A stretch of DNA of 64,000 nucleotides. Source: Phocaeicola dorei. Lineage in GTDB: Bacteria > Bacteroidota > Bacteroidia > Bacteroidales > Bacteroidaceae. The stretch spans positions 4,371,501 to 4,435,500 of the forward strand of contig NZ_CP046176.1 of the NCBI RefSeq assembly GCF_013009555.1, given 5' to 3'. Positions 45,627 to 53,447 of the stretch are shown in pieces. Within the stretch, counting starts at the first letter, position 1. Each line of letters starts with the position of its first letter. The position numbers were made by a program, and so were the translations under genes. Under the pieces are notes generated by a model. It saw nothing but the letters and a program-made list of their open reading frames with translations, ran no database searches and had not been told where the DNA came from.

Positions 45627-46691
45627 ATGAATATAGCTGCATTAATTTCAGGAGGTGTAGACAGCGCAGTTGTCGTACACCTCCTTTGTAAACAAGGATA
45701 TAAACCGGACCTTTTCTATATAAAAATCGGAATGGATGGCGATGAAGACCTGACCTGCACCGCAGAAGAGGATATCGAACTATGTACCGCCACTGCCCGC
45801 AAATATGGTTTGAACCTGAATATCATCGACCTGCACCGGCAGTACTGGGACAATGTGGTGGCATACGCCATCGATAAAGTGAAGCATGGACTTACCCCCA
45901 ATCCGGATGTGATGTGTAACAAGCTCATCAAATTCGGATGCTTCGAGCAGGAGGTGGGACATCTGTATGACAAAACAGCCACCGGCCATTATGCCAGTAT
46001 CCTTGAAAAAGATGGAAAACTATGGCTGGGAACCGCACAAGATCCCGTCAAGGACCAAACGGATTTTCTGGCACAAATAGATTATCTGCAAGTTTCAAAA
46101 CTGATGTTTCCTTTAGGCGGTCTGATGAAGAATGAAGTCAGAGATATTGCCCGTGTCGCCAAATTACCCAGTGCTCAACGCAAGGACAGCCAAGGTATCT
46201 GCTTTCTTGGAAAAATCAATTATAATGATTTCCTTCGCCGTTTCTTGGGTGAGAAAGAAGGAGCCATCATTGAAATGGAAACAGGAAAGCGGATTGGCAC
46301 TCACAAAGGATATTGGTTTCATACCATAGGACAGCGCAAAGGACTGGGGCTGAGTGGAGGACCGTGGTTTGTCATCCGCAAAGATATAGATGAGAACATT
46401 ATTTATGTTTCACGCGGATATGATACCGAAAAGCAATACGGTACGGACTTTGCCTTACACGATTTCCATTTCATCACAGAGGACTTATGGGAAGGAGACT
46501 CACCTGTAGACGTTTCCTTCAAAATTCGACATACCGATACTTTCATGAAAGGAACACTGACCCGGGGAAATGGTCTGTTCCAAATCCACAGCCACGAACC
46601 TTTGCAGGGCATTGCCCCCGGACAGTTCGGCGTGCTGTATGACAAAGATGCGGAAATTTGTGTGGGAAGTGGCGAAATCACTTTACCCTAA
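45627..46691 (+). CDS. mnmA: tRNA-specific 2-thiouridylase MnmA
   Basis: A 354-residue enzyme that adds sulfur to uridine 34 of tRNAs for Lys, Glu and Gln. It has the ATP-pyrophosphatase loop [13 protein letters not shown] at residues 8-20, the first catalytic cysteine in [13 protein letters not shown] and the second in [11 protein letters not shown]. The ends are intact. Bacteroides genomes often carry more than one MnmA-type gene, so this may be one of two. Its stop overlaps by 4 bp the stop of the convergent response-regulator gene. Confidence 0.94.
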   Translation: MNIAALISGGVDSAVVVHLLCKQGYKPDLFYIKIGMDGDEDLTCTAEEDIELCTATARKYGLNLNIIDLHRQYWDNVVAYAIDKVKHGLTPNPDVMCNKLIKFGCFEQEVGHLYDKTATGHYASILEKDGKLWLGTAQDPVKDQTDFLAQIDYLQVSKLMFPLGGLMKNEVRDIARVAKLPSAQRKDSQGICFLGKINYNDFLRRFLGEKEGAIIEMETGKRIGTHKGYWFHTIGQRKGLGLSGGPWFVIRKDIDENIIYVSRGYDTEKQYGTDFALHDFHFITEDLWEGDSPVDVSFKIRHTDTFMKGTLTRGNGLFQIHSHEPLQGIAPGQFGVLYDKDAEICVGSGEITLP

Positions 46692-47332
46692 ATGTAATAT
46701 TCCACCGCATCCACAATCCCCGCACGAAGTGCATATTTTGTCGCTTCGTACACGTTATTGACTTCTAATTTACGAAAGATGTTTTTGCGGTGGGTCATCA
46801 CCGTATATACACTAAGGAAACGCTCAGCCGCAATCTCTTTCGTTGTTTTACCCAATGCCATCAGTTTCAATATTTCACACTCGGTAACCGTAAGCGATGA
46901 GCCCCGTTTTTCTTTCTTTTCTTCTTTATGCTGCAATTGCCAGGCAATGCGTGTACAAATGTATTGCAAACGTTGCTCCGCCTTCCGCAGCCCTTCCTCT
47001 ATCTCTATCATCGGCGCATCTTTCATCACCACACTGAATGAAGTTCCGCCAAAAACCATACGCCGGATAAAATCCTCACTTAAACTATCACTGAACAGAA
47101 TGAAATGCGCTTCTTTAAACCGTTCTTGCAAAATAAGCAAGTATTCAGCTGAAGTATCAAACAATGTATAGTCCAATACGACAACGGCATTGGGATGATC
47201 AATCAAAAGTCGGGTAAGCTCTTTCTGACTGCCCGCTTCCTTTATCACGGTAAAACCTCCCACCCGACCGGCCACAGCTTTCATACCTTCACGGGTAATG
47301 TCCTGGTTATCGACAAGTAGCAATGTTTTCAT
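46688..47332 (-). CDS. LuxR-type response regulator
   Basis: About 214 residues, starting at [16 protein letters not shown] (47332). The frame is open to 47392 but would run through the tRNA-Val terminator hairpin, so the shorter start is right. The receiver domain carries the phospho-acceptor Asp in VVLDYTLFD, and the C-terminal LuxR helix-turn-helix is [20 protein letters not shown] followed by [20 protein letters not shown]. No histidine kinase is encoded nearby, so it is an orphan here. Confidence 0.92.
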   Translation of the reverse strand: MKTLLLVDNQDITREGMKAVAGRVGGFTVIKEAGSQKELTRLLIDHPNAVVVLDYTLFDTSAEYLLILQERFKEAHFILFSDSLSEDFIRRMVFGGTSFSVVMKDAPMIEIEEGLRKAEQRLQYICTRIAWQLQHKEEKKEKRGSSLTVTECEILKLMALGKTTKEIAAERFLSVYTVMTHRKNIFRKLEVNNVYEATKYALRAGIVDAVEYYI

Positions 47333-47363
47333 GACCATACATACTAAACGGAGCTTATTAATA

Positions 47364-47397
47364 TAAAAAAAGCCTTGCATCATTGTGTGCAAGGCTT
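47364..47397 (-). terminator. rho-independent terminator of the tRNA-Val cluster
   Basis: 10-bp stem AAGCCTTGCA / TGCAAGGCTT (plus-strand 47370-47379 and 47388-47397). On the minus strand it is followed by six T residues. It lies 12 bp after the last tRNA. Confidence 0.85.
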
Positions 47398-47408
47398 CAT
47401 TCTATTGG

Positions 47409-47483
47409 TGGGCGTTGACGGATTCGAACCGCCGACCCTCTGCTTGTAAGGCAGATGCTCTGAACCAGCTGAGCTAAACGCCC
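47409..47483 (-). tRNA. tRNA-Val (TAC), copy 3 in transcription order
   Basis: 75-nt cloverleaf, anticodon TAC in a CTTACAA loop, acceptor GGGCGTT pairing with AACGCCC, discriminator A. CCA not encoded. Identical to its two neighbours. Confidence 0.96.
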
Positions 47484-47523
47484 GATAGTGCTTTCTCGTG
47501 CAATATTTAATTTCTTTCTTCGG

Positions 47524-47598
47524 TGGGCGTTGACGGATTCGAACCGCCGACCCTCTGCTTGTAAGGCAGATGCTCTGAACCAGCTGAGCTAAACGCCC
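47524..47598 (-). tRNA. tRNA-Val (TAC), copy 2
   Basis: Identical 75-nt copy; the spacer to copy 3 is 40 nt. Confidence 0.96.
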
Positions 47599-47632
47599 GA
47601 AGGTTGCTTCTAAAACAAGAAAAAGGAAAAAG

Positions 47633-47707
47633 TGGGCGTTGACGGATTCGAACCGCCGACCCTCTGCTTGTAAGGCAGATGCTCTGAACCAGCTGAGCTA
47701 AACGCCC
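47633..47707 (-). tRNA. tRNA-Val (TAC), copy 1
   Basis: Identical 75-nt copy nearest to the promoter; the spacer to copy 2 is 34 nt. Confidence 0.96.
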
Positions 47708-47733
47708 GGTAGCTTCTTGTTTTAAAAGCGTTG

Positions 47734-47764
47734 CAAAGATACGGCTATTTCTGATAACTGCAAA
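47734..47764 (-). promoter_or_regulatory. promoter of the tRNA-Val cluster
   Basis: On the minus strand TTTG (47764-47761), 19 bp, TATCTTTG (47741-47734): both boxes match the consensus exactly. One transcript would cover all three tRNAs. Confidence 0.85.
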
Positions 47765-47920
47765 TTTTATGCATACTAATTTTTCATTTATTTTTCACCA
47801 TAACACTTAAATCACTGATATACAGAATATATAATCATCATTTAATTTATGAATTAAGTAAAACAAAAAGGGGAACTATACCTTATTATATATAGTTCCC
47901 CCTTTATATCGAAATTTATT

Positions 47921-49015
47921 TTATTCTTGGCCGAAACGCTTTGCCTGTTCAGCAATCAGTTCCACATCATCAAAATAGTTAATCTTCATCGCTTTTCGCA
48001 CATCATCCAATGTAGCAGCCGCTGTAGCACGAGCTGTCTCACAACCCTTACGTAACATTTCGTAAATAGCCGGAATATCCTTTTCAAACTCTTTACGACG
48101 CTCGCGGATAGGAGTCAATTCCTCTTGCATTATAGCGGCCAGGAACTTTTTCACCTTCATATCTCCCAATCCACCACGGGTGTAATGCGCCTTCAGTTCA
48201 TCCAAGTTAGGATAATCCGGCAAATAACGACCGAAATGCTCGGGTTTGCAGAAAGCGTCCAAATAAGTGAATACGGTATTTCCTTCCAATTTACCCGGAT
48301 CAGAGACTTTCAAATGAGTCGGGTCAGTGTACATACTCTTCACCTTCTTTTCCACTTCATCAGCCGTATCGGACAGATAGATGCAGTTCCCTAACGACTT
48401 GCTCATCTTTGCCTTTCCGTCTGTGCCCGGCAAACGAAGACAAGCCGCATTGTCCGGCAACAGGATTTCAGGTTCTACCAACGTGTCACCATAAATATAA
48501 TTGAAACGGCGTACTATCTCACGAGTCTGCTCGATCATTGGCTCCTGGTCCTCACCTACCGGAACAGTAGTCGCCTTGAAAGCGGTAATATCGGCAGCCT
48601 GACTAATAGGATAAGTAAAAAATCCCACCGGGATGCTAGTTTCAAAGTTACGCATCTGGATTTCGGTTTTCACCGTCGGATTACGTTGCAGACGTGAAAC
48701 GGTAACCAAATCCATATAATAGAAAGTCAATTCGCACAATTCGGGAATCTGAGACTGGATAAAGATAGTAGATTTCATCGGGTCCAAACCGACAGCCATA
48801 TAGTCAAGCGCTACCTCAATCACATTCTGGCGTACCTTCTCGGGATTTTCTATATTATCGGTTAATGCCTGTGCGTCGGCAATGAAAATAAAAGTCTTGT
48901 CATACAATCCGGAATTCTGAAGCTCAACTCTGCGTTTCAACGAACCTACGTAATGACCGATATGCAATCTTCCTGTAGGACGGTCGCCGGTCAATATGAT
49001 TTTTTCTTTTCCCAT
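47921..49015 (-). CDS. trpS: tryptophan--tRNA ligase
   Basis: A 364-residue class I aminoacyl-tRNA synthetase that charges tRNA-Trp. The HIGH-type motif is [13 protein letters not shown] (about residues 15-27) and the KMSKS motif is [11 protein letters not shown] (about residues 204-214). The segment [14 protein letters not shown], which lines the active site, is typical of bacterial TrpS. The length fits the family's usual range. It is a single gene with a minus-strand -7 match TATCTTTG at 49057-49050, about 35 bp upstream of the ATG. Confidence 0.95.
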   Translation of the reverse strand: MGKEKIILTGDRPTGRLHIGHYVGSLKRRVELQNSGLYDKTFIFIADAQALTDNIENPEKVRQNVIEVALDYMAVGLDPMKSTIFIQSQIPELCELTFYYMDLVTVSRLQRNPTVKTEIQMRNFETSIPVGFFTYPISQAADITAFKATTVPVGEDQEPMIEQTREIVRRFNYIYGDTLVEPEILLPDNAACLRLPGTDGKAKMSKSLGNCIYLSDTADEVEKKVKSMYTDPTHLKVSDPGKLEGNTVFTYLDAFCKPEHFGRYLPDYPNLDELKAHYTRGGLGDMKVKKFLAAIMQEELTPIRERRKEFEKDIPAIYEMLRKGCETARATAAATLDDVRKAMKINYFDDVELIAEQAKRFGQE

Positions 49016-49049
49016 ATCTCTTAAATATTATCTTATATTAAAAATTACG

Positions 49050-49057
49050 CAAAGATA
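49050..49057 (-). promoter_or_regulatory. possible -7 promoter element of trpS
   Basis: Minus-strand TATCTTTG matches TAnnTTTG. The divergent lipoprotein gene has its own -7 match TAACTTTG at 49080-49087 on the plus strand. Confidence 0.45.
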
Positions 49058-49118
49058 GGAATATTCTGACACAAACACTTAACTTTGAATCGCTATTTCA
49101 CATATAATAATTGTTTCT

Positions 49119-49910
49119 ATGAATAAACTAAGACAGAGCATTAAACTAGTTCTATTTATTTCTGTAGCAAGCTTGTTCTTTGCTTCATGTTCCGATGACG
49201 ATGACAAAAGCATTCCCGTACCGGAACCTTCACGAGTAATTACCGGAATAAAAGTACACAAGATTTCGGATGTTATCACTTATCAGGGAGTAATCACCCT
49301 TACATACGACAATGACAAACGACTGACCCGTATCTACAGCAATTCGCCATTGGCAGCAGTCAACTATACGTACAAAGAGAATTCCGAAGCCAGTTATACC
49401 TACTCTACGGAAAATTCGCCTTTGGTAGAAATCAGCACCTCATTGGAAAACGGCAGAAGTTACGTATGCAAATTCTCCAATCGGGAGAATCCTGTAACCT
49501 ATTCCTATGATAATGAAGGTTACCTGAAGAGCTGCAACAACAATGGAACCGTACTGGAGTACAATTGGAAAAATGGAAATCTATCTTCTATAACCACTAC
49601 CCCGAGAGGAACTTACAACAGTGATTACAAGGTTTCCACTATTGCCAATGACTACAGCCTGGACCTGAACACACTGGCACAATGGATTGATGACCGCGAG
49701 AACTACACCACTGTAATGAATACTTTCGGACAGATGGCTGGAATTCTGGGAAAAAGAAGTGCCCATATTTTGGAAGATACCTACTATATATACGACTATA
49801 GCTTCCGACAAGATGGAAGGTTGAAGGATATGACCTTGATTGGCGGATCAGAAAATGTAGGATACTCATTCCGCTTTACGTATGCCGATGACACAGAAGT
49901 TTCCGAATAA
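49119..49910 (+). CDS. DUF4595-like lipoprotein with RHS/YD-like beta repeats
   Basis: A 263-residue lipoprotein (SLFFASCSDDDDKS, Cys about residue 24), with the acidic residues that often direct surface export in this group. The rest is short beta repeats of the form ITLTYDNDKRLTRIYSN, VTYSYDNEGYLKSCNNNG and LEYNWKNGNLSSITT, which is typical of DUF4595 and related to YD repeats. Function unknown. It precedes carB, but carB has its own promoter, so the two are probably independent. Confidence 0.8.
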   Translation: MNKLRQSIKLVLFISVASLFFASCSDDDDKSIPVPEPSRVITGIKVHKISDVITYQGVITLTYDNDKRLTRIYSNSPLAAVNYTYKENSEASYTYSTENSPLVEISTSLENGRSYVCKFSNRENPVTYSYDNEGYLKSCNNNGTVLEYNWKNGNLSSITTTPRGTYNSDYKVSTIANDYSLDLNTLAQWIDDRENYTTVMNTFGQMAGILGKRSAHILEDTYYIYDYSFRQDGRLKDMTLIGGSENVGYSFRFTYADDTEVSE

Positions 49911-49927
49911 ATATACAAAAAGATATC

Positions 49928-49940
49928 ATCCTGACAGGAT
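49928..49940. repeat. palindrome ATCCTGACAGGAT after the lipoprotein gene
   Basis: 13-nt palindrome 18 bp after the stop. The same core lies after the GH2 gene (31432-31444). Confidence 0.5.
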
Positions 49941-49985
49941 TGCGGAATTTTATTTTAATTTGCGTTGACAAAGAGTTCGATTTAT

Positions 49986-50016
49986 TTTGTTATCTTGGAA
50001 ATAAGTCGTTACTTTG
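49986..50016 (+). promoter_or_regulatory. promoter of carB
   Basis: TTTG (49986-49989), 19 bp, TTACTTTG (50009-50016). The -33 box is exact and the -7 box has one mismatch. Gives a leader of about 135 nt. Confidence 0.75.
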
Positions 50017-50035
50017 CACAAAATTTAATAGTGCT

Positions 50036-50065
50036 ATGTATCCTACAGGAATAAAGATAATATAG
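50036..50065 (+). promoter_or_regulatory. short leader frame in the carB 5' region
   Basis: ATG to TAG encoding MYPTGIKII, 12 nt before the terminator stem. It may be a leader peptide used in attenuation or a chance frame. No strong ribosome-binding site is seen, though Bacteroidetes often lack one. Confidence 0.35.
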
Positions 50066-50076
50066 ACATACGAACA

Positions 50077-50116
50077 AATGCGTTAGTCCTCTTACGAGGA
50101 TAGACGCATTTTTTTT
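50077..50116 (+). terminator. attenuator-like terminator in the carB leader
   Basis: A 15-position stem with one mismatch and two G-U pairs (AATGCGTTAGTCCTC against GAGGATAGACGCATT, TTAC loop) followed by eight T residues, ending about 45 bp before the carB ATG and downstream of its promoter. Confidence 0.75.
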
Positions 50117-50160
50117 AATATTTAGCGACATTAAAAACAACTATATAAAAGAAACTTTCA

Positions 50161-53100
50161 ATGAAAAAGGATTTAAAGAAAGTCCTGGTATTGGGTTCGG
50201 GTGCCCTCAAGATAGGCCAGGCAGGAGAGTTTGACTACTCAGGTTCACAAGCGCTGAAAGCATTGCGCGAAGAAGGTATTCACTCGGTGTTGGTAAATCC
50301 GAACATCGCGACTATTCAAACTTCGGAAGGTATAGCTGACAAGGTTTATTTCCTTCCTGTCACTCCCTTCTTTGTTGAAGAAATTATCAAGAAAGAACAA
50401 CCGGACGGTATCTTGCTGGCTTTCGGCGGACAAACTGCATTGAACTGCGGAACCGAACTTTATCTGAATGGTACATTAAAGAAATATGGTGTAGAAGTAC
50501 TGGGTACTTCGGTAGAAGCCATCATGTACACTGAAGACCGTGATTTATTCGTAAAGAAGCTGGATGAAATTCCGATGAAAACCCCGAAGAGCCACGCTGT
50601 GGAAAGTATGGAAGAGGCTCTGAAAGCTGCCCGCGAAATCGGTTATCCGGTTATGGTACGCTCTGCTTACGCACTAGGTGGTTTAGGCAGCGGCATCTGT
50701 CCGGATGAAGAAGCTTTCATCAAACTGGCTGAAAGTTCATTCGCATTCTCTAAACAGATCCTGGTTGAAGAGTCATTGAAAGGTTGGAAAGAAATAGAAT
50801 TTGAAGTAATCCGCGATGCCAACGACCATTGTTTTACAGTGGCAAGCATGGAAAACTTCGACCCACTGGGAATCCATACCGGCGAATCTATCGTGGTGGC
50901 CCCCACTTGCTCTCTGACAGAAGAACAAGTAACAATGTTGCAAGATTTATCTACAAAATGTATCCGTCACTTGGGTATTGTGGGTGAATGTAATATCCAG
51001 TATGCTTTCAATGCAGAAACAAATGACTACCGTGTTATCGAAGTAAATGCACGCCTGAGCCGTTCTTCTGCCTTGGCTTCTAAAGCAACCGGATTCCCTC
51101 TGGCATTCGTTGCCGCTAAAATCGCTTTAGGCTACACACTAGACCAGATTGGCGAAAAGGGTACTCCCAACTCAGCCTACGAAGCTCCCCAGTTGGATTA
51201 CTTGATTTGTAAAATTCCCCGTTGGGACTTAACTAAATTCGCAGGTGTATCACGCCAGATTGGCTCCAGCATGAAGTCTGTGGGTGAAATCATGTCTATA
51301 GGCCGCTCTTTCGAAGAAATCATTCAGAAAGGTCTTCGTATGATAGGTCAGGGTATGCATGGTTTCGTAGGAAATGACCATACTAAATTTGAAAACCTGG
51401 ATGAGGAACTGGCCAACCCGACAGACCTCCGTATTTTCTCCATCGCCTCTGCATTGGAAGAAGGATACAGTATTGAACGCATCCACGAACTGACCAAAAT
51501 CGACTCGTGGTTCCTAAGTAAGTTAAAAAACATCGTTGACTATAAGGTCAAACTTTCGACTTATAATAAGATCGAGGATCTACCTGAAGATGTGCTTCGC
51601 CAGGCTAAAGTATTAGGCTTCTCCGACTTCCAGATTGCACGCTTCGTATTAAAAGCCAGTGGCAATATGGAAAAGGAGAACTTGGCTGTACGTGCCCGTC
51701 GTAAAGCTTTGAATATCCTTCCGGCTGTCAAGCGTATCAATACCGTCGCATCTGAACATCCCGAATTAACCAATTACCTATATATGACATACGCTACTAC
51801 GGGTTATGACGTCAATTATTATAAGAACGAAAAATCGGTAGTTGTATTAGGTTCAGGCGCTTACCGTATCGGTTCATCCGTAGAATTCGACTGGTGCTCT
51901 GTAAACGCTGTCCAAACCGCACGCAAGTTGGGTTACAAATCCATCATGATTAACTATAACCCCGAAACAGTTTCTACCGACTATGATATGTGCGACCGTC
52001 TGTATTTTGACGAGCTTTCATTTGAACGTGTACTTGACGTGATTGATCTGGAGCAACCGGGTGGTGTCATTGTATCAGTAGGTGGACAAATACCTAATAA
52101 CTTGGCGATGAAGCTTCACCGTCAGTCGGTACCTGTATTGGGAACTTCTCCGCTTTCTATCGACCGTGCGGAAAACCGTCATAAATTCTCGGCCATGCTT
52201 GACCAGCTGGGTATTGACCAACCGGCATGGAAAGAATTGACCAGCCTGGAAGACATGGAAGAATTTGTAAACAAAGTAGGTTACCCGGTATTGGTCCGTC
52301 CTTCCTATGTGCTCTCGGGCGCTGCCATGAACGTATGCTATAACGAAGATGAACTGAAGGAATTCTTACAGATGGCTAAAGAAGTTTCTAAAGAATATCC
52401 GGTAGTCGTATCACAATTCATGCAAGATACTAAAGAAATAGAATTCGACGCTGTAGCCCAAAACGGTGAAGTAGTGGAATATGCCATCTCCGAACACATT
52501 GAATATGCAGGTGTCCATTCAGGTGATGCCACATTAGTATTCCCGGCTCAGAAGATTTATTTCGAAACAGCTCGCCGTATCAAGAAGATTGGTCGCCGTA
52601 TCGCTAAAGAATTAAACATTTCCGGTCCGTTCAACATGCAGTTCTTGGCTAAGAATAATGAAGTGAAAGTGATTGAATGCAACCTGCGCGCATCACGTTC
52701 ATTCCCGTTTGTTTCCAAAGTATTGAAACGCAACTTCATTGAAACCGCAACCCGCATCATGTTGGGTGCTCCATACAGCCAACCGGATAAGTCGGCATTC
52801 GATATTGACTGGATCGGTGTTAAAGCTTCCCAGTTCTCTTTCTCCCGTCTGCACAAGGCAGACCCTGTATTGGGCGTAGATATGTCTTCAACAGGTGAAG
52901 TGGGTTGTATCGGTGATGACTTCCATGAAGCTTTGCTGAACTCTATGATTGCTGTAGGTTTCAAGATTCCTACAAAATCTGTCATGTTCTCGTCAGGTGC
53001 CACCAAATCCAAAGTAGATTTGCTGGAAGCAAGCCGTATGCTGGCAGAAAAAGGATATGAGATCTATGCAACTGCCGGAACCGCAACTTTCTTGAATGCA

Positions 53101-53382
53101 CACGGAGTAAATACCACACCGGTTTACTGGCCGGATGAAAAGCCCGATGCAGAAAACAATGTCATGAAGATGATTGCCGAACATAAATTCGACCTGATAG
53201 TCAACATTCCGAAAAACCATACCAAACGTGAGCTGACTAATGGTTACAAAATTCGTCGTGGAGCAATCGACCACAATATTCCTTTGATTACCAACGCCCG
53301 TTTGGCAAGTGCTTTCATTGAAGCATTCTGTGAAATGAGTGAAAAGGATATTCAGATAAAGAGCTGGCAAGATTACAAATAA
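50161..53382 (+). CDS. carB: carbamoyl-phosphate synthase large subunit
   Basis: A full-length 1073-residue protein that makes carbamoyl phosphate from bicarbonate, ATP and ammonia for pyrimidine and arginine synthesis. The two homologous ATP-grasp halves are visible: GSGALKIGQAGEFDYSGSQA at the start, repeated as GSGAYRIGSSVEFDWCSVNA near residue 565, each followed by an ATP-grasp part (IGYPVMVRSAYALGGLGSG and VGYPVLVRPSYVLSGAAMN). The C-terminal ~130 residues form the MGS-like regulatory domain. The small subunit gene carA is not in the window. A promoter, short leader frame and terminator precede it, suggesting attenuation. Confidence 0.97.
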   Translation: MKKDLKKVLVLGSGALKIGQAGEFDYSGSQALKALREEGIHSVLVNPNIATIQTSEGIADKVYFLPVTPFFVEEIIKKEQPDGILLAFGGQTALNCGTELYLNGTLKKYGVEVLGTSVEAIMYTEDRDLFVKKLDEIPMKTPKSHAVESMEEALKAAREIGYPVMVRSAYALGGLGSGICPDEEAFIKLAESSFAFSKQILVEESLKGWKEIEFEVIRDANDHCFTVASMENFDPLGIHTGESIVVAPTCSLTEEQVTMLQDLSTKCIRHLGIVGECNIQYAFNAETNDYRVIEVNARLSRSSALASKATGFPLAFVAAKIALGYTLDQIGEKGTPNSAYEAPQLDYLICKIPRWDLTKFAGVSRQIGSSMKSVGEIMSIGRSFEEIIQKGLRMIGQGMHGFVGNDHTKFENLDEELANPTDLRIFSIASALEEGYSIERIHELTKIDSWFLSKLKNIVDYKVKLSTYNKIEDLPEDVLRQAKVLGFSDFQIARFVLKASGNMEKENLAVRARRKALNILPAVKRINTVASEHPELTNYLYMTYATTGYDVNYYKNEKSVVVLGSGAYRIGSSVEFDWCSVNAVQTARKLGYKSIMINYNPETVSTDYDMCDRLYFDELSFERVLDVIDLEQPGGVIVSVGGQIPNNLAMKLHRQSVPVLGTSPLSIDRAENRHKFSAMLDQLGIDQPAWKELTSLEDMEEFVNKVGYPVLVRPSYVLSGAAMNVCYNEDELKEFLQMAKEVSKEYPVVVSQFMQDTKEIEFDAVAQNGEVVEYAISEHIEYAGVHSGDATLVFPAQKIYFETARRIKKIGRRIAKELNISGPFNMQFLAKNNEVKVIECNLRASRSFPFVSKVLKRNFIETATRIMLGAPYSQPDKSAFDIDWIGVKASQFSFSRLHKADPVLGVDMSSTGEVGCIGDDFHEALLNSMIAVGFKIPTKSVMFSSGATKSKVDLLEASRMLAEKGYEIYATAGTATFLNAHGVNTTPVYWPDEKPDAENNVMKMIAEHKFDLIVNIPKNHTKRELTNGYKIRRGAIDHNIPLITNARLASAFIEAFCEMSEKDIQIKSWQDYK

Positions 53383-53400
53383 TCTTTCTTAGGGATATTC

Positions 53401-53443
53401 AAAAAGGAGCTGATTCGTTTTTCTTGAATCAGCTCCTTTTTTA
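53401..53443. terminator. bidirectional terminator between carB and the outer-membrane protein gene
   Basis: Perfect 16-bp stem, AAAAAGGAGCTGATTC against GAATCAGCTCCTTTTT, with a 9-nt loop. T-rich on both exit sides, so it serves both convergent genes. Confidence 0.9.
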
Positions 53444-53447
53444 TCTC

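Noticed and set aside
47409..47707. Three long identical repeats with short spacers, resembling a CRISPR array
   Set aside because: Each repeat folds as a 75-nt tRNA-Val with a TAC anticodon; spacers differ in length and there are no cas genes.
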